DNA from: Zygnema cylindricum
Lineage: Eukaryota; Streptophyta; Zygnematophyceae; Zygnematales; Zygnemataceae
Assembly (NCBI GenBank): GCA_037447655.1
Contig: JBBHKE010001246.1
Span: forward strand, 132,667-165,222
Reading direction: 5' to 3'
DNA: 32,556 nucleotides
The notes under the pieces were generated by a model. The model was not told the DNA's origin and ran no database searches. It saw only the letters and a list, made by a program, of their open reading frames with translations. Positions 9,539 through 18,900 of the stretch are shown here, one piece after another. A program made the translations under genes and the position numbers. Every line of letters begins with the position of its first letter. Position 1 is the stretch's first letter.

Positions 9539-9551
9539 GGTTATGGGCCCA
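9539..9551 (+). promoter_or_regulatory. Primer binding site for a half initiator tRNA-Met
   Basis: GGTTATGGGCCCA follows the last LTR base without a gap. It is complementary to the anticodon stem-loop of eukaryotic initiator tRNA-Met (the reverse complement contains the CAT anticodon in TGGGCCCATAACC). Drosophila copia is known to prime with a 5' half of tRNA-iMet at such a site. A 3'-end primer site (TGGTATCAGAGC) is not present. The putative gag ATG at 9543 lies inside this site. Confidence 0.85.
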
Positions 9552-10492
9552 CACCCATGGCTACCTATATTTGATGGATCAAAATATCACTAGTGGAAGT
9601 GTGCGCTCGAGAGCTACTTCGAGATGATGGAGCTAATGGATGTGGTGGACGGTACCTTGGCCGAAACATCAAATGGATGGAGAAGGAAAATTCATGAGTG
9701 TCTAAGGGTTATCAAGAACTCTTGACTAAGGATTTGGTAATGTCATACATAAGTTTGAAAAGGGCAGCTGAATTATCGAAGAGCTTAGAATGTATGTATG
9801 CAAAGACGTCTTTATATCATTGGCTTAGCAGTGTTACCAAAATAGTTGAACACAAGTATGTAGGAGGTATTATGGAGAAACACTGTATTGTATTACAAGT
9901 ATTATTTGCAGAAAATGATTTGGCAGGAGGAAACTTTACAGATGCTCAACAAGCTATCTTGTTAATGAGAATTATACCTAAATAACATAAGAGTGCACTA
10001 GATCGATTGACTTTAATTGATAAAAAGGATTGGAGTTTAACTGTAGCTAGACGAGTTGTTCTAGATGAAGAAGCTAATAGAAAGGTTTTATCAAGTGAAA
10101 GGAATGTAAAGGAATCTAAGTCTCAGTTTCAGAAAAGCAAAGGTAATAGTGAGTTAGGAGATCGGCCTAAGAATTGTTTTTACTGTAATGATTTAGGACA
10201 TATCTTCAGGGTATGTCCATCGTATAAAAGTTCATGTGTTACAGGGAATTTCAGCGATGGATGGTACAACAATCTAGTGCGACCCCCAACAAGAAGGGAA
10301 TCAAGTGCTTTCGTGAGTGAGGGACAAGACTTGACAGATGACAAAAGGCATGCACCGTGCGTTGACGAATTTATTTATTTACCGACCTTCTGTGTTGTTC
10401 GGAATGAGGAGAAAGAGGCGAAAGAAAATGATCTGGTTACTGTCAATATTTATCATGACAGATTGGTGAGTGACACAAACTTACTAAAGTAA
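9543..10492 (+). pseudogene. gag: Element A Gag with CCHC zinc knuckle (broken)
   Basis: The frame from ATG 9543 reads MGPHPWLPIFDGSKYH, a stop (TAG at 9591), then WKCALESYFEMMELMDVVDG. This matches the Copia Gag N-terminus (F-D-G-x-K-Y..W...L...D....V-D-G). Near 9695 the coding frame shifts and continues through SKGYQELLTKDLVMSYISL and a UBN2-like helical region to a stop at 9983. It goes on in the same frame from 10007 to 10492. The zinc knuckle CFYCNDLGHIFRVC (CX2CX4HX4C) is intact at 10175-10216. No protease DSGA motif follows the knuckle, which is unusual for Copia. One frameshift and two internal stops inactivate it. Confidence 0.87.
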
Positions 10493-11644
10493 GAGGCAAC
10501 TACAATAAGAGAAGTAGAAGGAAGTGAAAGGCACATGGAAGCGGAAGGCACTGGAAAAATTATTATCACCGAAAACAGTGATGAAAAAGAAGAGTGTGAA
10601 AAAGACTCGGTTTGTGTGACTTCTTCCTGCGATAAAATGGTGTGTGAGAATAACGTAGAGGGAGAAGAGATTCTTGAAGTAAAGGGAGTTAAAGAAGTAA
10701 ACTTAAAATTGATTGAAGAATATTTTTTAGAAAAATAGAACACTAAAATAAAAACAAAACTTAGAGAAAGGGAAAAAGAAGATGATGAGTTAGGAAAGTG
10801 TGAATCGACACAAAATGGGGAATTAACATCAAAAGTGGAAAACAATGTGGGTTTAAAAATTATTGAACTCAAGGAAAAACCGACAAAAAGTGTTAAGAAA
10901 ATAAGGCTAAGGAAGACAGTTCATGAGAGCGGAAAAAGTAATAACTTTGGAGGAATATAGAAAATAAGAAAAAATACTAGAAAGAGGAAAGAGCAACTAC
11001 CTGAAAAGAGGACCAGAATGAATATATTGAAAATAAATATAGTTAAGAGAAGTGGCAGATCTATGGAGAAAGACCAAAAATTAGTGAGAAAAATTACACT
11101 TTATAAAGGTAATGGGAAGGGAAACCATGGAAAAATTACAAAGTCTATGAACAGATCAGGAAGTCATAAGAAAATAAGGAAAAATAGTTGAAGAAGAAAA
11201 ATGTTACCAAATCGATCACACCGAAGAACGCAACCGGCAACGTTGAGAAAATGTGGGACAGAAAAATAGGGAGACTTAAACGACCTTTCAAGAAAGTTTA
11301 AAGGAATTTTGTGCAGCAGCGTCAGTAACATATATCAAAGGAAGGGGAAGGCGTGGATGTATGTAACAGGTGAGAATGTGCAGCAACTGTTTGATAAAAC
11401 TGAGTAGGAGACAGGTTTTTCGACAAATTTTTGATAACATGGCTAAGTGACGAATACGACTGGGAATTCGGATTTATTGGAGAAATGGTATAGCATTATT
11501 AAAGAGGAGTTTGGCATTTATGACATAGTGGGAGCAGGTACAAGACGAAATTTTCAAGAAGGCAGGGGTTGGGAAATGGTAGCAGGCAGCGGAAGCAGTG
11601 GTGATGTGTTATTTTTGATAAGTCTTTGTATGATGAGAAGTTGA
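10493..11644 (+). pseudogene. Lys/Glu-rich reading frame in place of pol (broken)
   Basis: The frame used by the knuckle part of gag can be followed for another 1.15 kb with about nine or ten scattered stops (first TAA at 10490, then for example 10736, 10958, 11189, 11267). The first part is acidic (DEKEECEKDSVCVTSSC; EILEVKGVKEVN). The middle is strongly basic (KKIRLRKTVHESGKS; KIRKNTRKRKEQL). The end has a more ordinary composition (AWMYVTGENVQQLFD; LLEKWYSIIKEEFGIYDIV). It shows no protease, integrase or RT motif. It might be an expanded Gag tail, an element-specific second protein, or a decayed integrase linker left after internal deletion; KNTRKRK is reminiscent of the latter. Confidence 0.5.
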
Positions 11645-11828
11645 AGTTGTGAAAGAGATTCTTCAATCGCTAAATATTTTTACATCCTTTATTTTGCATG
11701 TACCTCCATTAGAGTAAAAAGATTTGCAGACAGAGTAGAGTGCTGATTCTAAAGCTTTAGGGGAGTGTTAAATTTGAAAGCTTTAGTTCTTAGTAGATGA
11801 GGTTGTAAAAGGGAAGATAAGGGAAAAG

Positions 11829-12160
11829 TACCGCAACATGGCAGCATAATATTGCACGCTACATTTTATATCCAAATTGGGCTGCGATGTCAAGGTAGCG
11901 CAGCATAGCAGTACACGCTGCATTTCATATTCATACTTGGTTGCGATGTCGAACTAGCGCAGCATAGCAGTCACGTTGCATTTAATATTTATGCTTAGCT
12001 GCGATGTCGAACTAGCGCAACATAGCAGTACACGTTGCATTTCATGTTCACACTTGGTTGCGATGTCGAACAAGTGCAGCATAATAGAACACGCTGCATT
12101 TAATATCCATACTTTGTTGCGATGTCGAACTAGCGCAACATAGCAATACGCGATGCATAT
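11829..12160 (+). repeat. 59-bp tandem repeats before the 3' LTR
   Basis: About five and a half copies of a 58-59-bp unit. The word GCGATGTC starts at 11884, 11943, 12001, 12060 and 12119. Each unit carries AGCGCAGCATAGCAG and CACGCTGCATTT, so GCAGC and GCTGC can form a short stem. The array lies between the end of the reading frame and the polypurine tract. Short tandem arrays at this place are common in LTR elements. Confidence 0.85.
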
Positions 12161-12187
12161 TTTCCGGGTGCACGAAACTAAATTTTT

Positions 12188-12194
12188 GGAGGAG
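12188..12194 (+). promoter_or_regulatory. Polypurine tract of element A
   Basis: GGAGGAG directly precedes the TGTTG start of the 3' LTR and is preceded by a T-run. It would prime plus-strand DNA synthesis. It is short but correctly placed. Confidence 0.75.
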
Positions 12195-12953
12195 TGTTGT
12201 TTTGAAAAGTGATTTTCGTGCGTAACTGCTAATTGGATTTAATATAGAGGTTTGAATATATTCACGGATTGGGGGAGCGAACGTATTCATATAATTAAAG
12301 TGAAGTAAAAGACTCATTGAGTGGTGTGAACAAGCGCCGCCCGTACGGCGCGGTTGCAACACAGACACGACAACGCAGCTAATGTTATTTTGAATAAATA
12401 TGCGCCGCCGGTACGAAGTTGCTACGACGCAACGCAACTAGGGTTATTTTGATATGATCTGTACGGACAAAGAAACTGCGGATAATATGACTAGTATAGA
12501 TTCTGAGTAATGTGATTGCACGATGGTAGCTTAACGGGTAGCTTGGTTCTTGACGTACAAAGATTGCGGAGATGTCCGTGTAAATATCTTGAACAACATT
12601 GGTTTGACTTTTGGCTAATTAGTTTATTAGTGTAGATCAGTTCGCTCTGACATACCTTGAACTATTTGGGTATACTTACAATAGTTTAGGTAGATGGTAG
12701 ATACCGTACGGCTGAAATGCCTCCGTACATTCAGTAATGAACTCTTTGAGTATAACTTGTAGGACTTAGAATATTTTGAGCATCGCGGTCAAGTTTATCA
12801 AAGCAATGGCAGACTGTTTTCTACATCTTTGACCTGTTGGTGTGATCTCTCTATTTGGTGCATTCATGTGAAACTTTGTGGAGGTATTATATGATATAGA
12901 ACATATATGTGAGTGAAGTTTCATCCTATTCAATAATCTGTGCTGTTTGAAAC
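12195..12953 (+). repeat. Element A 3' LTR (end replaced by satellite)
   Basis: It starts TGTTGTTTTGAAAAGTG and aligns with the 5' LTR. It lacks about 65 bases between AACAAGC and GCCGCC (relative to 8785-8849). The alignment ends at about 12950 (TGCTGTTTGAAA), after which 40-bp satellite monomers start. The terminal 69 bases of the LTR, including CAACA, are missing. Scattered substitutions against the 5' LTR show that the element is not recent. Confidence 0.87.
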
Positions 12954-13189
12954 AACAATTATTTTTATCGCTAACAGTTTGTGTAATTTAGGTAACAATT
13001 CTTGTTATCACTAACAGTTTGTGTAATTTAGGTCAAAATTTCTTGTTATTGCTAACAGTTTGTGTAATTTAGGTAACAATTCTTGTTAACGCTGATAGTT
13101 TGTGTAATTTAGGTAACAATTCTTCTTATCGCTAATTGTTTGGTTAATTTAGGTAACAATTCTTGTTATCGCTAACCGTTTGTGTAATT
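12951..13189. repeat. Left segment of the 40-bp satellite (about 6 units)
   Basis: Six monomers of the same family as 15985-32556 are recognisable by TTATCGCTAACAG and GTGTAATTTAGGTAAC. They are cut after GTGTAATT by the LTR of element C. The array continues in register at 15985, so this is the left end of the large array rather than a separate locus. Confidence 0.95.
13185..13189. repeat. Left target-site duplication TAATT
   Basis: TAATT immediately precedes TGTTGG of the 5' LTR and is repeated at 15985-15989 immediately after the 3' LTR end CAACA. Five bases is the usual duplication size for Copia and Gypsy integrases. Confidence 0.88.
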
Positions 13190-14205
13190 TGTTGGTTTGA
13201 AAAGTTAGTTTCGTCCGTGCGTGTCGTTTCGTGAGTACACAATGTTTCGTGGGTACAGTACGCTACTCAAAAGGCTATCTTGATTTACTGTGGAGGTTTG
13301 AATTGATTTGGGAATTGGGGGAGTAATGGTACTAATTGTTTTGGGATGTACGTTATTATTTGAGTGGCGCGAAACAAACATATGAAAAGGTACGAAATGT
13401 GTAAGTCAAAGGTACAGATTAATTTGGATGATTTGACGTCACTTCGTCAAGTGGATTATGTGACCACGCGACACGACATCAATGATGCCGAATAAGATCT
13501 ACGGACGGCCGCGCCGTCAGTTTGGTGAGGGACGCGAAATCGCGTTCATCACATGATATTTACTTTGGACGGTTCCCATTGGTTTGACAGAATTTGTAAG
13601 ACTTATAAATATTTGACAATGTTTTGTCCTGTATATTATTTAATAGTGTAGATCTTAGGTACACTCACATTAAAAGAGGTAATTGATTGATTACGTACGG
13701 CTGGTATGCCTCCGTACAGTTAGTAGTAAGCTGTAATGTATATTTGTAGAACTTAGTTATTTTTAGACTTAGGAACTTTTTGGAAACAAACTGTTTTTCT
13801 GCTCATTTTTGGGAATTTCATCTAAGAATTGCTCTCAGTTCTATTGGCAAAATTATCTTAAATTTTGCATGTATGTTCTTCCTTGTATTGGCAATATTGT
13901 GGCAACATTGCAAACCTATTATGTTTCTGGTTTGCTTGCGGCTTCATTGTGAAGTTGGTCAGATTTATCAAAGTTCTGGCACGCTGTTTTTCTGCAATTT
14001 TGAGTGGGTGAAGTGGGAATTCTGGTTGGTATATTTATATGGAAATTTGTGGGAATACTTAGTGGCCTAGGAACTATCTGCTTGTGTAGTTTCAGCTTGG
14101 GTAGGTAATTTTGTAGAATCTGAGTAGAATCAAAGTAGGCTGTTTTGGGGTAGTCTGTGGTGCTTCCGAGGGGAAATCAATGGCTGAAAATGGCTATGGA
14201 CAACA
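13190..14205 (+). repeat. Element C 5' LTR, full length (1,016 bp)
   Basis: It starts TGTTGGTTTGAAAAGT and ends GGCTATGGACAACA. From 13575 on it matches the 3' LTR copy at 15358-15984. It shares blocks with element A's LTR: the start, GGAGGTTTGAATT-type and CGTACGGCTGGTATGCCTCC-type sequence, TTTATCAAAG, and the last 60 bases. A 96-codon frame at 13780-14070 is open but lies within the LTR and is partly replaced in the other copy, so I do not call it a gene. Sequence after 14205 (GTACGGCTTC...) is not a recognisable primer site. Confidence 0.9.
13433..13545. promoter_or_regulatory. Cluster of three short perfect hairpins in element C LTR
   Basis: Three perfect inverted repeats lie within 113 bases. 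They are TTGACG...CGTCAA (13433-13450, containing the CRE-like palindrome TGACGTCA), GACGGC-CGC-GCCGTC (13504-13518) and ACGCGA-AA-TCGCGT (13532-13545). The segment is CpG-rich, like the corresponding part of element A's LTR. A promoter or structured RNA role is inference; the 3' LTR copy does not cover this part. Confidence 0.5.
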
Positions 14206-15011
14206 GTACGGCTTCATTTTTCTTATGTCAGTTCGATAGAAAATGCTCTCCGCTCATTGGCTCCTTGCATTGCGTAGACCTTTGTATGTGAAACCGGACA
14301 AACTTTGTTGTATAAGGCAGTTGGGGCCGAAGGAGACAGGTTGCTTTTTAAGTAATGTCTCATGAGAAAACCCCCAGAGAATTCAATCAATCTTTCTGTT
14401 GGAGAACTGTTTCATTGTGTCTTGAACTCTATTATCATCTTTGTTTTGGATTATATTTTTTGGAAATCGTAGCTCGGGTAGGTGGTTGGCACTATCCTCT
14501 CTTTGGGCAGTTTGGACTTTCGCTATTTGAAACTTTGAAGAGTCTAGTCGGTTCCTTACGGCGGAACCGAGCGGCGAGGAAGAATCATATTTGTCTTCGG
14601 GCTGTTTGGAGAGGTTTCTTCTTCTGAGTTTTGTCTTCGTTGCACTCTAGGGTATGTGAGCTTGCTTCACTATTATCATTGATTTCTATTTTTATATATC
14701 TTTTACGGGGCAACGTGATATTGTTTAATCTGAAAGAGCCGATATTTATTGTTTCAATATTTCTGCGTGGGAGTTATTTGCGCACTGTTGTGGATGTCAT
14801 TAGTTTCTGTCCGGAGTTCTTTTGGGCCAGATTGGACGACTCGCATTCATTTTCCATCCTTCAGATAGCATTCGGGGGTGTAGCATTTAGTGGGCTTCCG
14901 GCGAATCAGCACAGTATTGAAAAAGTAAACTGTCTCTTTAGGTTAAAGAAGATAGGTGCTTAGGGCAGAGTACTTTCAAAAAGGGATTTAGCTACTCTAT
15001 TCCGGTTTGTT
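14206..15011 (+). other. Leader of element C (B-type leader from about 14294)
   Basis: The first 88 bases (14206-14293) match nothing else in the window. From CCGGACAAACTTTG at about 14294 the sequence aligns with the reverse complement of 8667-7956. Examples are GAAGGAGACAGGTTGCTTTT, GAGAAAACCCCC, GTTGGCACTA.TCTCT and TTCTTCTTCTGA.TTTTG. A conserved GGGTATGTGAG occurs in both copies (14650-14660; minus strand near 8303-8293) and could be a splice donor or a chance match. Part of the leader (14703-14943) is the counterpart of the 88-codon leader ORF of element B. Confidence 0.65.
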
Positions 15012-15357
15012 ATAGGAGGATGAGAAGTTCAGAATAGTGATCTTTTCGGTGTCAAACTGGAAAAGCAGGAGAGGCAAGACGCAGTGCCACAGGAGGAAGA
15101 GTCACAGGTGCCCGAGGAATCTGTCCACGTGGCCTCAGCTTTAAACATAGAGTAGTTTCTTCAGGGAATTATGCCTGAGGCAGTTACAGCTGAGACTCCT
15201 CCAAAAGAGCCAAGAAGTCAACCCTCTCCCCCACCTCCACCTGTCTTTTCTCCCGAGATCTTCCCAACGTTGTCCAAGGCTGCCATAGCCGGGGCCGCGG
15301 AGTAGGTGGAAAGACCAACATTATCCCCTAACTCATGTAGGAAGTGCTTTGCCCATA
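15012..15357 (+). pseudogene. Second copy of B-type gag start (truncated)
   Basis: This is the counterpart of minus-strand 7955-7580. The start codon is changed to ATA and two codons later an Arg codon is TGA. The frame then follows RQDAVPQEEES, VASALNIE, a stop, then MPEAVTAETPPKEP, PPVFSPEIFPTLSKA, a stop, and ERPTLSP. It is cut at 15357 by the truncated 3' LTR. Agreement with the first copy shows that the ancestral frame was real coding sequence, because replacements occur but the frame is kept over about 115 codons. Confidence 0.75.
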
Positions 15358-15984
15358 AGGTTTGACAGAATTTGTAAGACTTATAAATATTTGACAATGT
15401 TTTGTCCTGTATATTATTTAATAGTGTAGATCTTAGGTACACTCACATTAAAAGAGGTAATTGATTGATTACGTACGGCTGGTATGCCTCCGTACAGGTT
15501 AGTAGTAAGCTGTAATGTATATTTGTAGAACTTAGTTATTTTTAGACTTAGGAACTTTTTGGAAACAAACTGTTTTTCTGCTCATTTTGGGGAATTTCAT
15601 CTAAGAATTGCTCTCAGTTCTATTGGCAAAATTATCTGATATTTTGCATGTGTGTTCCTCCTTGTATTGGCAATATTGTGGCATATTTTCAGACCTATTG
15701 TGTTTCTGATTTGCTTAAGGCTTCATTGTGAAGTTGGTCGGTTTTATCAAAGGCCTGCCAGGCTGTTTTTCCGAAACTTTGATTGGGAAATGCCGGAATT
15801 TTGGTTGGTTTATTTATATGAAAACTTGTGGGAACACTCAGTGGCCTAGAAACTATCTGTTTGTGAAGTTTCAGCTTGTTTTGGTAATTCAGTAGAATTC
15901 TGAGTGGAATCAAAGTAGGCTGTTTTGGGGTAGTCTGTGGTGCTTCCGGGGAAAATCCATGGCTGAAAATGGCTATAGACAACA
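15358..15984 (+). repeat. Element C 3' LTR, 5'-truncated
   Basis: It aligns with 13575-14205 of the 5' LTR. The first 300 bases are nearly identical. The part matching about 13890-14070 is clearly more diverged, and the last 130 bases are intermediate. It ends GGCTATAGACAACA and is followed by the TAATT duplication and satellite. Its first 390 bases and the polypurine tract are deleted. Confidence 0.9.
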
Positions 15985-15989
15985 TAATT
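15985..15989. repeat. Right target-site duplication TAATT
   Basis: It is identical to 13185-13189 and is also the TAATT of the satellite monomer's TAATTTAGG. Confidence 0.88.
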
Positions 15990-18900
15990 TAGGAAACAAT
16001 TCTTGTTCTCGCTAACAGTTTGAGTAGTTTAAGTAACAATTCTTGTTATCGCTAACAGTTTGTGTAATTTAGGTAACAATCCTTGTTATCGCTAACTGTT
16101 TGGTTAATTTAGGTAACAATTTTTGTTATCGCTAACAGTTTTTGTAATTTAGGTAACATTTCTTGTTATCGCTAACAGTTTTGTGTTTTAGGTAACAATT
16201 TGTGTTATCTCTAACTGTTTGTGTAATTTAGGTAACAATTCTTGTTATCGATAACAGTTTGTGTAATTTAGGAAAAAATTCTTGATATCGCTAACAGTTT
16301 TTTAATTTAGGTAACAATTCTTGTTATCGCTAACTGGTTGTGTAAGTTAGGTAACAATTTTTGTTATCACTAACTGTTTGTGTAATTTAGGTCACAATTC
16401 TTGTTAGCGCAAACAGTTTGTGTAATTTTGAAAACAATCCGTGTTATCGCTAACTGTTTGGTTAATTTAGGTAACAATTTTTGTTATCACTAACTGTTTG
16501 TGTAATTTAGGTCACAATTTTTTGTTATCGATAACAGTTTGTGTAATTTAGGTAACAATTCTTGTTATTACTAACAGTTTTTGTAATTTAGGGAACAATT
16601 ATTGTTATCGCTAACAGTTTGTGTAATTTAGGTTACAATTCTTGTTATCACTGACTGTTTGTGTAATTTAGGTAACAATTCTTGTTATCGCTAACAGTTT
16701 GTGTAATTTAGGTAACAATTATTGTTATCGCTAATAGTTTTGTAATTTAGGTAACAATTCTTGTTATCGCTAACAGTTTTGTAATTTAGGAAACAATTCT
16801 TGTTATCGCTAATTCTTTGTGTAATTTAGGTAACAATTCTTGTTATCGCTAACTGTTTGTGTAATTCAGGTGACAATTCTTGTTATCGCTAAAAGTTTGT
16901 GTAATTTAGGTAACGATTCTTGTTATCGCTAACAATTTTTGTAATTTAGGTAACAATTCTTGTTAGCGCTAACAGTTTGTGTAATTTAGGTAACAATTAT
17001 TGTTATCGCTAACTGTTTGCTTAATTTAGGTAACAAATCTTGTTATCGCTAACCGTTTGTGTAATTTAAGTAACAATTCTTCTTATCGCTAACTGTTTGG
17101 TTAATTTAGGTAACAATTCTTGTTATCACCAACCGTTTTTGTAATTTAGGAAACAATTTTTGTTATCGCTAACTGTTTGTGTAATTTTGGAAACAATTCT
17201 TATGTTCTTCTAAAAGTTTGTGTAATTTAGGTAACAATTCGTGTTATCGCTAATAGTTTTTGTAATTTAGGTAACAATTCTTGTTATCGCTAACAGTTTG
17301 TGTAAGTTAGGTAACAATTCCTATAAGTGCAAACAATTTGTGTAATTTAGATAAAAATTCTTGTTATCGCTAACTGTTTGGTTTATTTAGGTAACAATTC
17401 TAGTTATCGCTAACCTTTTGTGTAATTTAGTCTTGTTATTGCTAACAGCTTTTGTAATTTAGGTAACAATTATTGTTATCGCTAAGTGTTTGTGTAATTT
17501 AGGTAACAATTCTTGTTATCGCTAACAGTTTTTGTAATTTAGGTAACAATTCTTGTTATCGCTAACTATTTGTGTTATTTAGGAAACAATTTTTGTCCTC
17601 GCTAACTGTTTTTGTAATTTAGGTAACAATTGTTGTTATCGCTTACAGTTTTTGTAATTAATGTAACAATTCGTGTTATCGCTAACTGTTTGTGTAATTT
17701 AGGTAACAATTCCTGATATGGCTAACAGTATTTGAGATTTAAGTAACAATTCTTGTTATCGCTACCAGTTTGTGTAATTTAGGTCACAATTCTTGTTATC
17801 GCTAACATTTTGTGTAACTTAGGTTACAATTCTTGTTATCGCTAACACTTTTTGTAATTTAGGTAACAATTATTGTTATCGCTACGAGTTTGTGTAACTT
17901 AGGTCACAATTTTTGTTATCGCGAACCGTTTGTGTAATTTTGGAAACAATTCTTGGTATCACTAACTATTTGTGTAATTTAGGTAACATTTCTAGTTATT
18001 GCTAACAGTTTGTGTAATTTAGGTCACAATTCTTGTTATAGATAATAGTTTTTGTAATTTAGATAACAATTCCTGTTATCGCTTACTGTTTGGTTAATTT
18101 AAGTAACAATTTTTGTTATCGCTAACAGTTTGTGTAATTTAGGTAACAATTATTGTTATCGGTAATAGTTTTTGTAATTTAGGTAACAATTCTTGTTATC
18201 GCTAACAGTTTTGTATTTTAGGTAAAAATTTGTGTTATCGCTTACTGTTTGTGTAATTTAGGTAACAATTCTTGTTATCGCTAACTGTTTGTGTAATTTA
18301 GGTAACAATTCTTGTTATCGCTAACAGTTTGTGTAATTTAGGTAACAATTCTTGTTATCGCTAACAGTTTTTGTAATTTAGGTAACAATTATTGTTATCG
18401 CTAACAGTTTGTGTAATTTAGGTCACAATTCTTGTTATCGCTAACTGTTTGTGTAATTTAGGTAACAATTCTTGTTATCGCTAACAGTTTGTGTAATTTA
18501 GGTAACAATTATTGTTATCGCTAACAGTTTTTGTAATTTAGGTAACAGTTCTTGTTATTGCTAACACTTTTGTATTTTAGGTAACAATTTGTGGTATCGC
18601 TAACTGTTTGTGTAATTTAGGTAACAATTCTTGTTACCGCTAAGAGTTTGTGTAATTTAGGTAACAATTTTTGTTATCGCTAACAGTTTTTGTAATATAG
18701 GTAACAATTCTTGGTATCGCTAACAATTTGTGTAATTTAAGTCACAATTTTTGTTATCGTTAAGTGTTTGTGTAATTTAGGTAACAATTCCTGTAAGCGC
18801 AAAAAATTTGTGTAATTTAGATAACAATTCTTGTTATCGCTAACCGTTTGTGTAATTTAGGAAACAATTCTTGTTATAGCTAACTGTTTGTGTAATTTAA

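Larger units (their letters stand above)
8666..12953 (+). mobile_element. Element A: gag-only Copia-like LTR retrotransposon
   Basis: Two related LTRs (8666-9538 and 12195-12953) enclose a 2.66-kb internal region. It has a primer site, gag with a CCHC knuckle, a Lys/Glu-rich frame in place of pol, a 59-bp tandem repeat and a polypurine tract. LTR ends TGTTG...CAACA and the Gag N-terminus match the Copia type. No protease, integrase or reverse transcriptase is present, so the element would depend on an autonomous partner. The 5' LTR lacks about its first 25 bases, where it abuts element B. The 3' LTR lacks about its last 69 bases, where satellite begins. No target duplication can therefore be seen. 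Confidence 0.88.
13190..15984 (+). mobile_element. Element C: LTR retrotransposon inserted in the satellite
   Basis: It is a 2.8-kb insertion bounded by TAATT duplications. It has a full 5' LTR (13190-14205), an internal region whose main part is a second copy of element B's leader and gag start (14294-15357), and a 3' LTR lacking its first 390 bases (15358-15984). An internal deletion joined gag directly to the middle of the 3' LTR, at a shared GGTTTGAC-like junction. Deleting 13190-15989 in thought restores a regular 40-bp satellite register, which supports one insertion event. LTR ends match the Copia-like element A, but no A-type primer site follows the LTR. Confidence 0.87.

Noticed and set aside
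12048-12437. 129-codon minus frame across the 59-bp repeats and 3' LTR
   Set aside because: It spans the polypurine tract and LTR boundary on the antisense strand and consists partly of tandem-repeat translation.
13780-14070. 96-codon frame inside element C LTR, partly shared with 15652-15849
   Set aside because: It lies inside LTR sequence. In the second LTR only the last 65 codons are open from an ATG, and many residues differ. The related LTR of element A lacks it. It is more likely a chance frame.
14206-14230. Primer binding site for element C directly after its 5' LTR
   Set aside because: GTACGGCTTCATTTTTC does not match the iMet half-tRNA site of element A or the tRNA-Met 3' end. I could not match it to any tRNA by eye.
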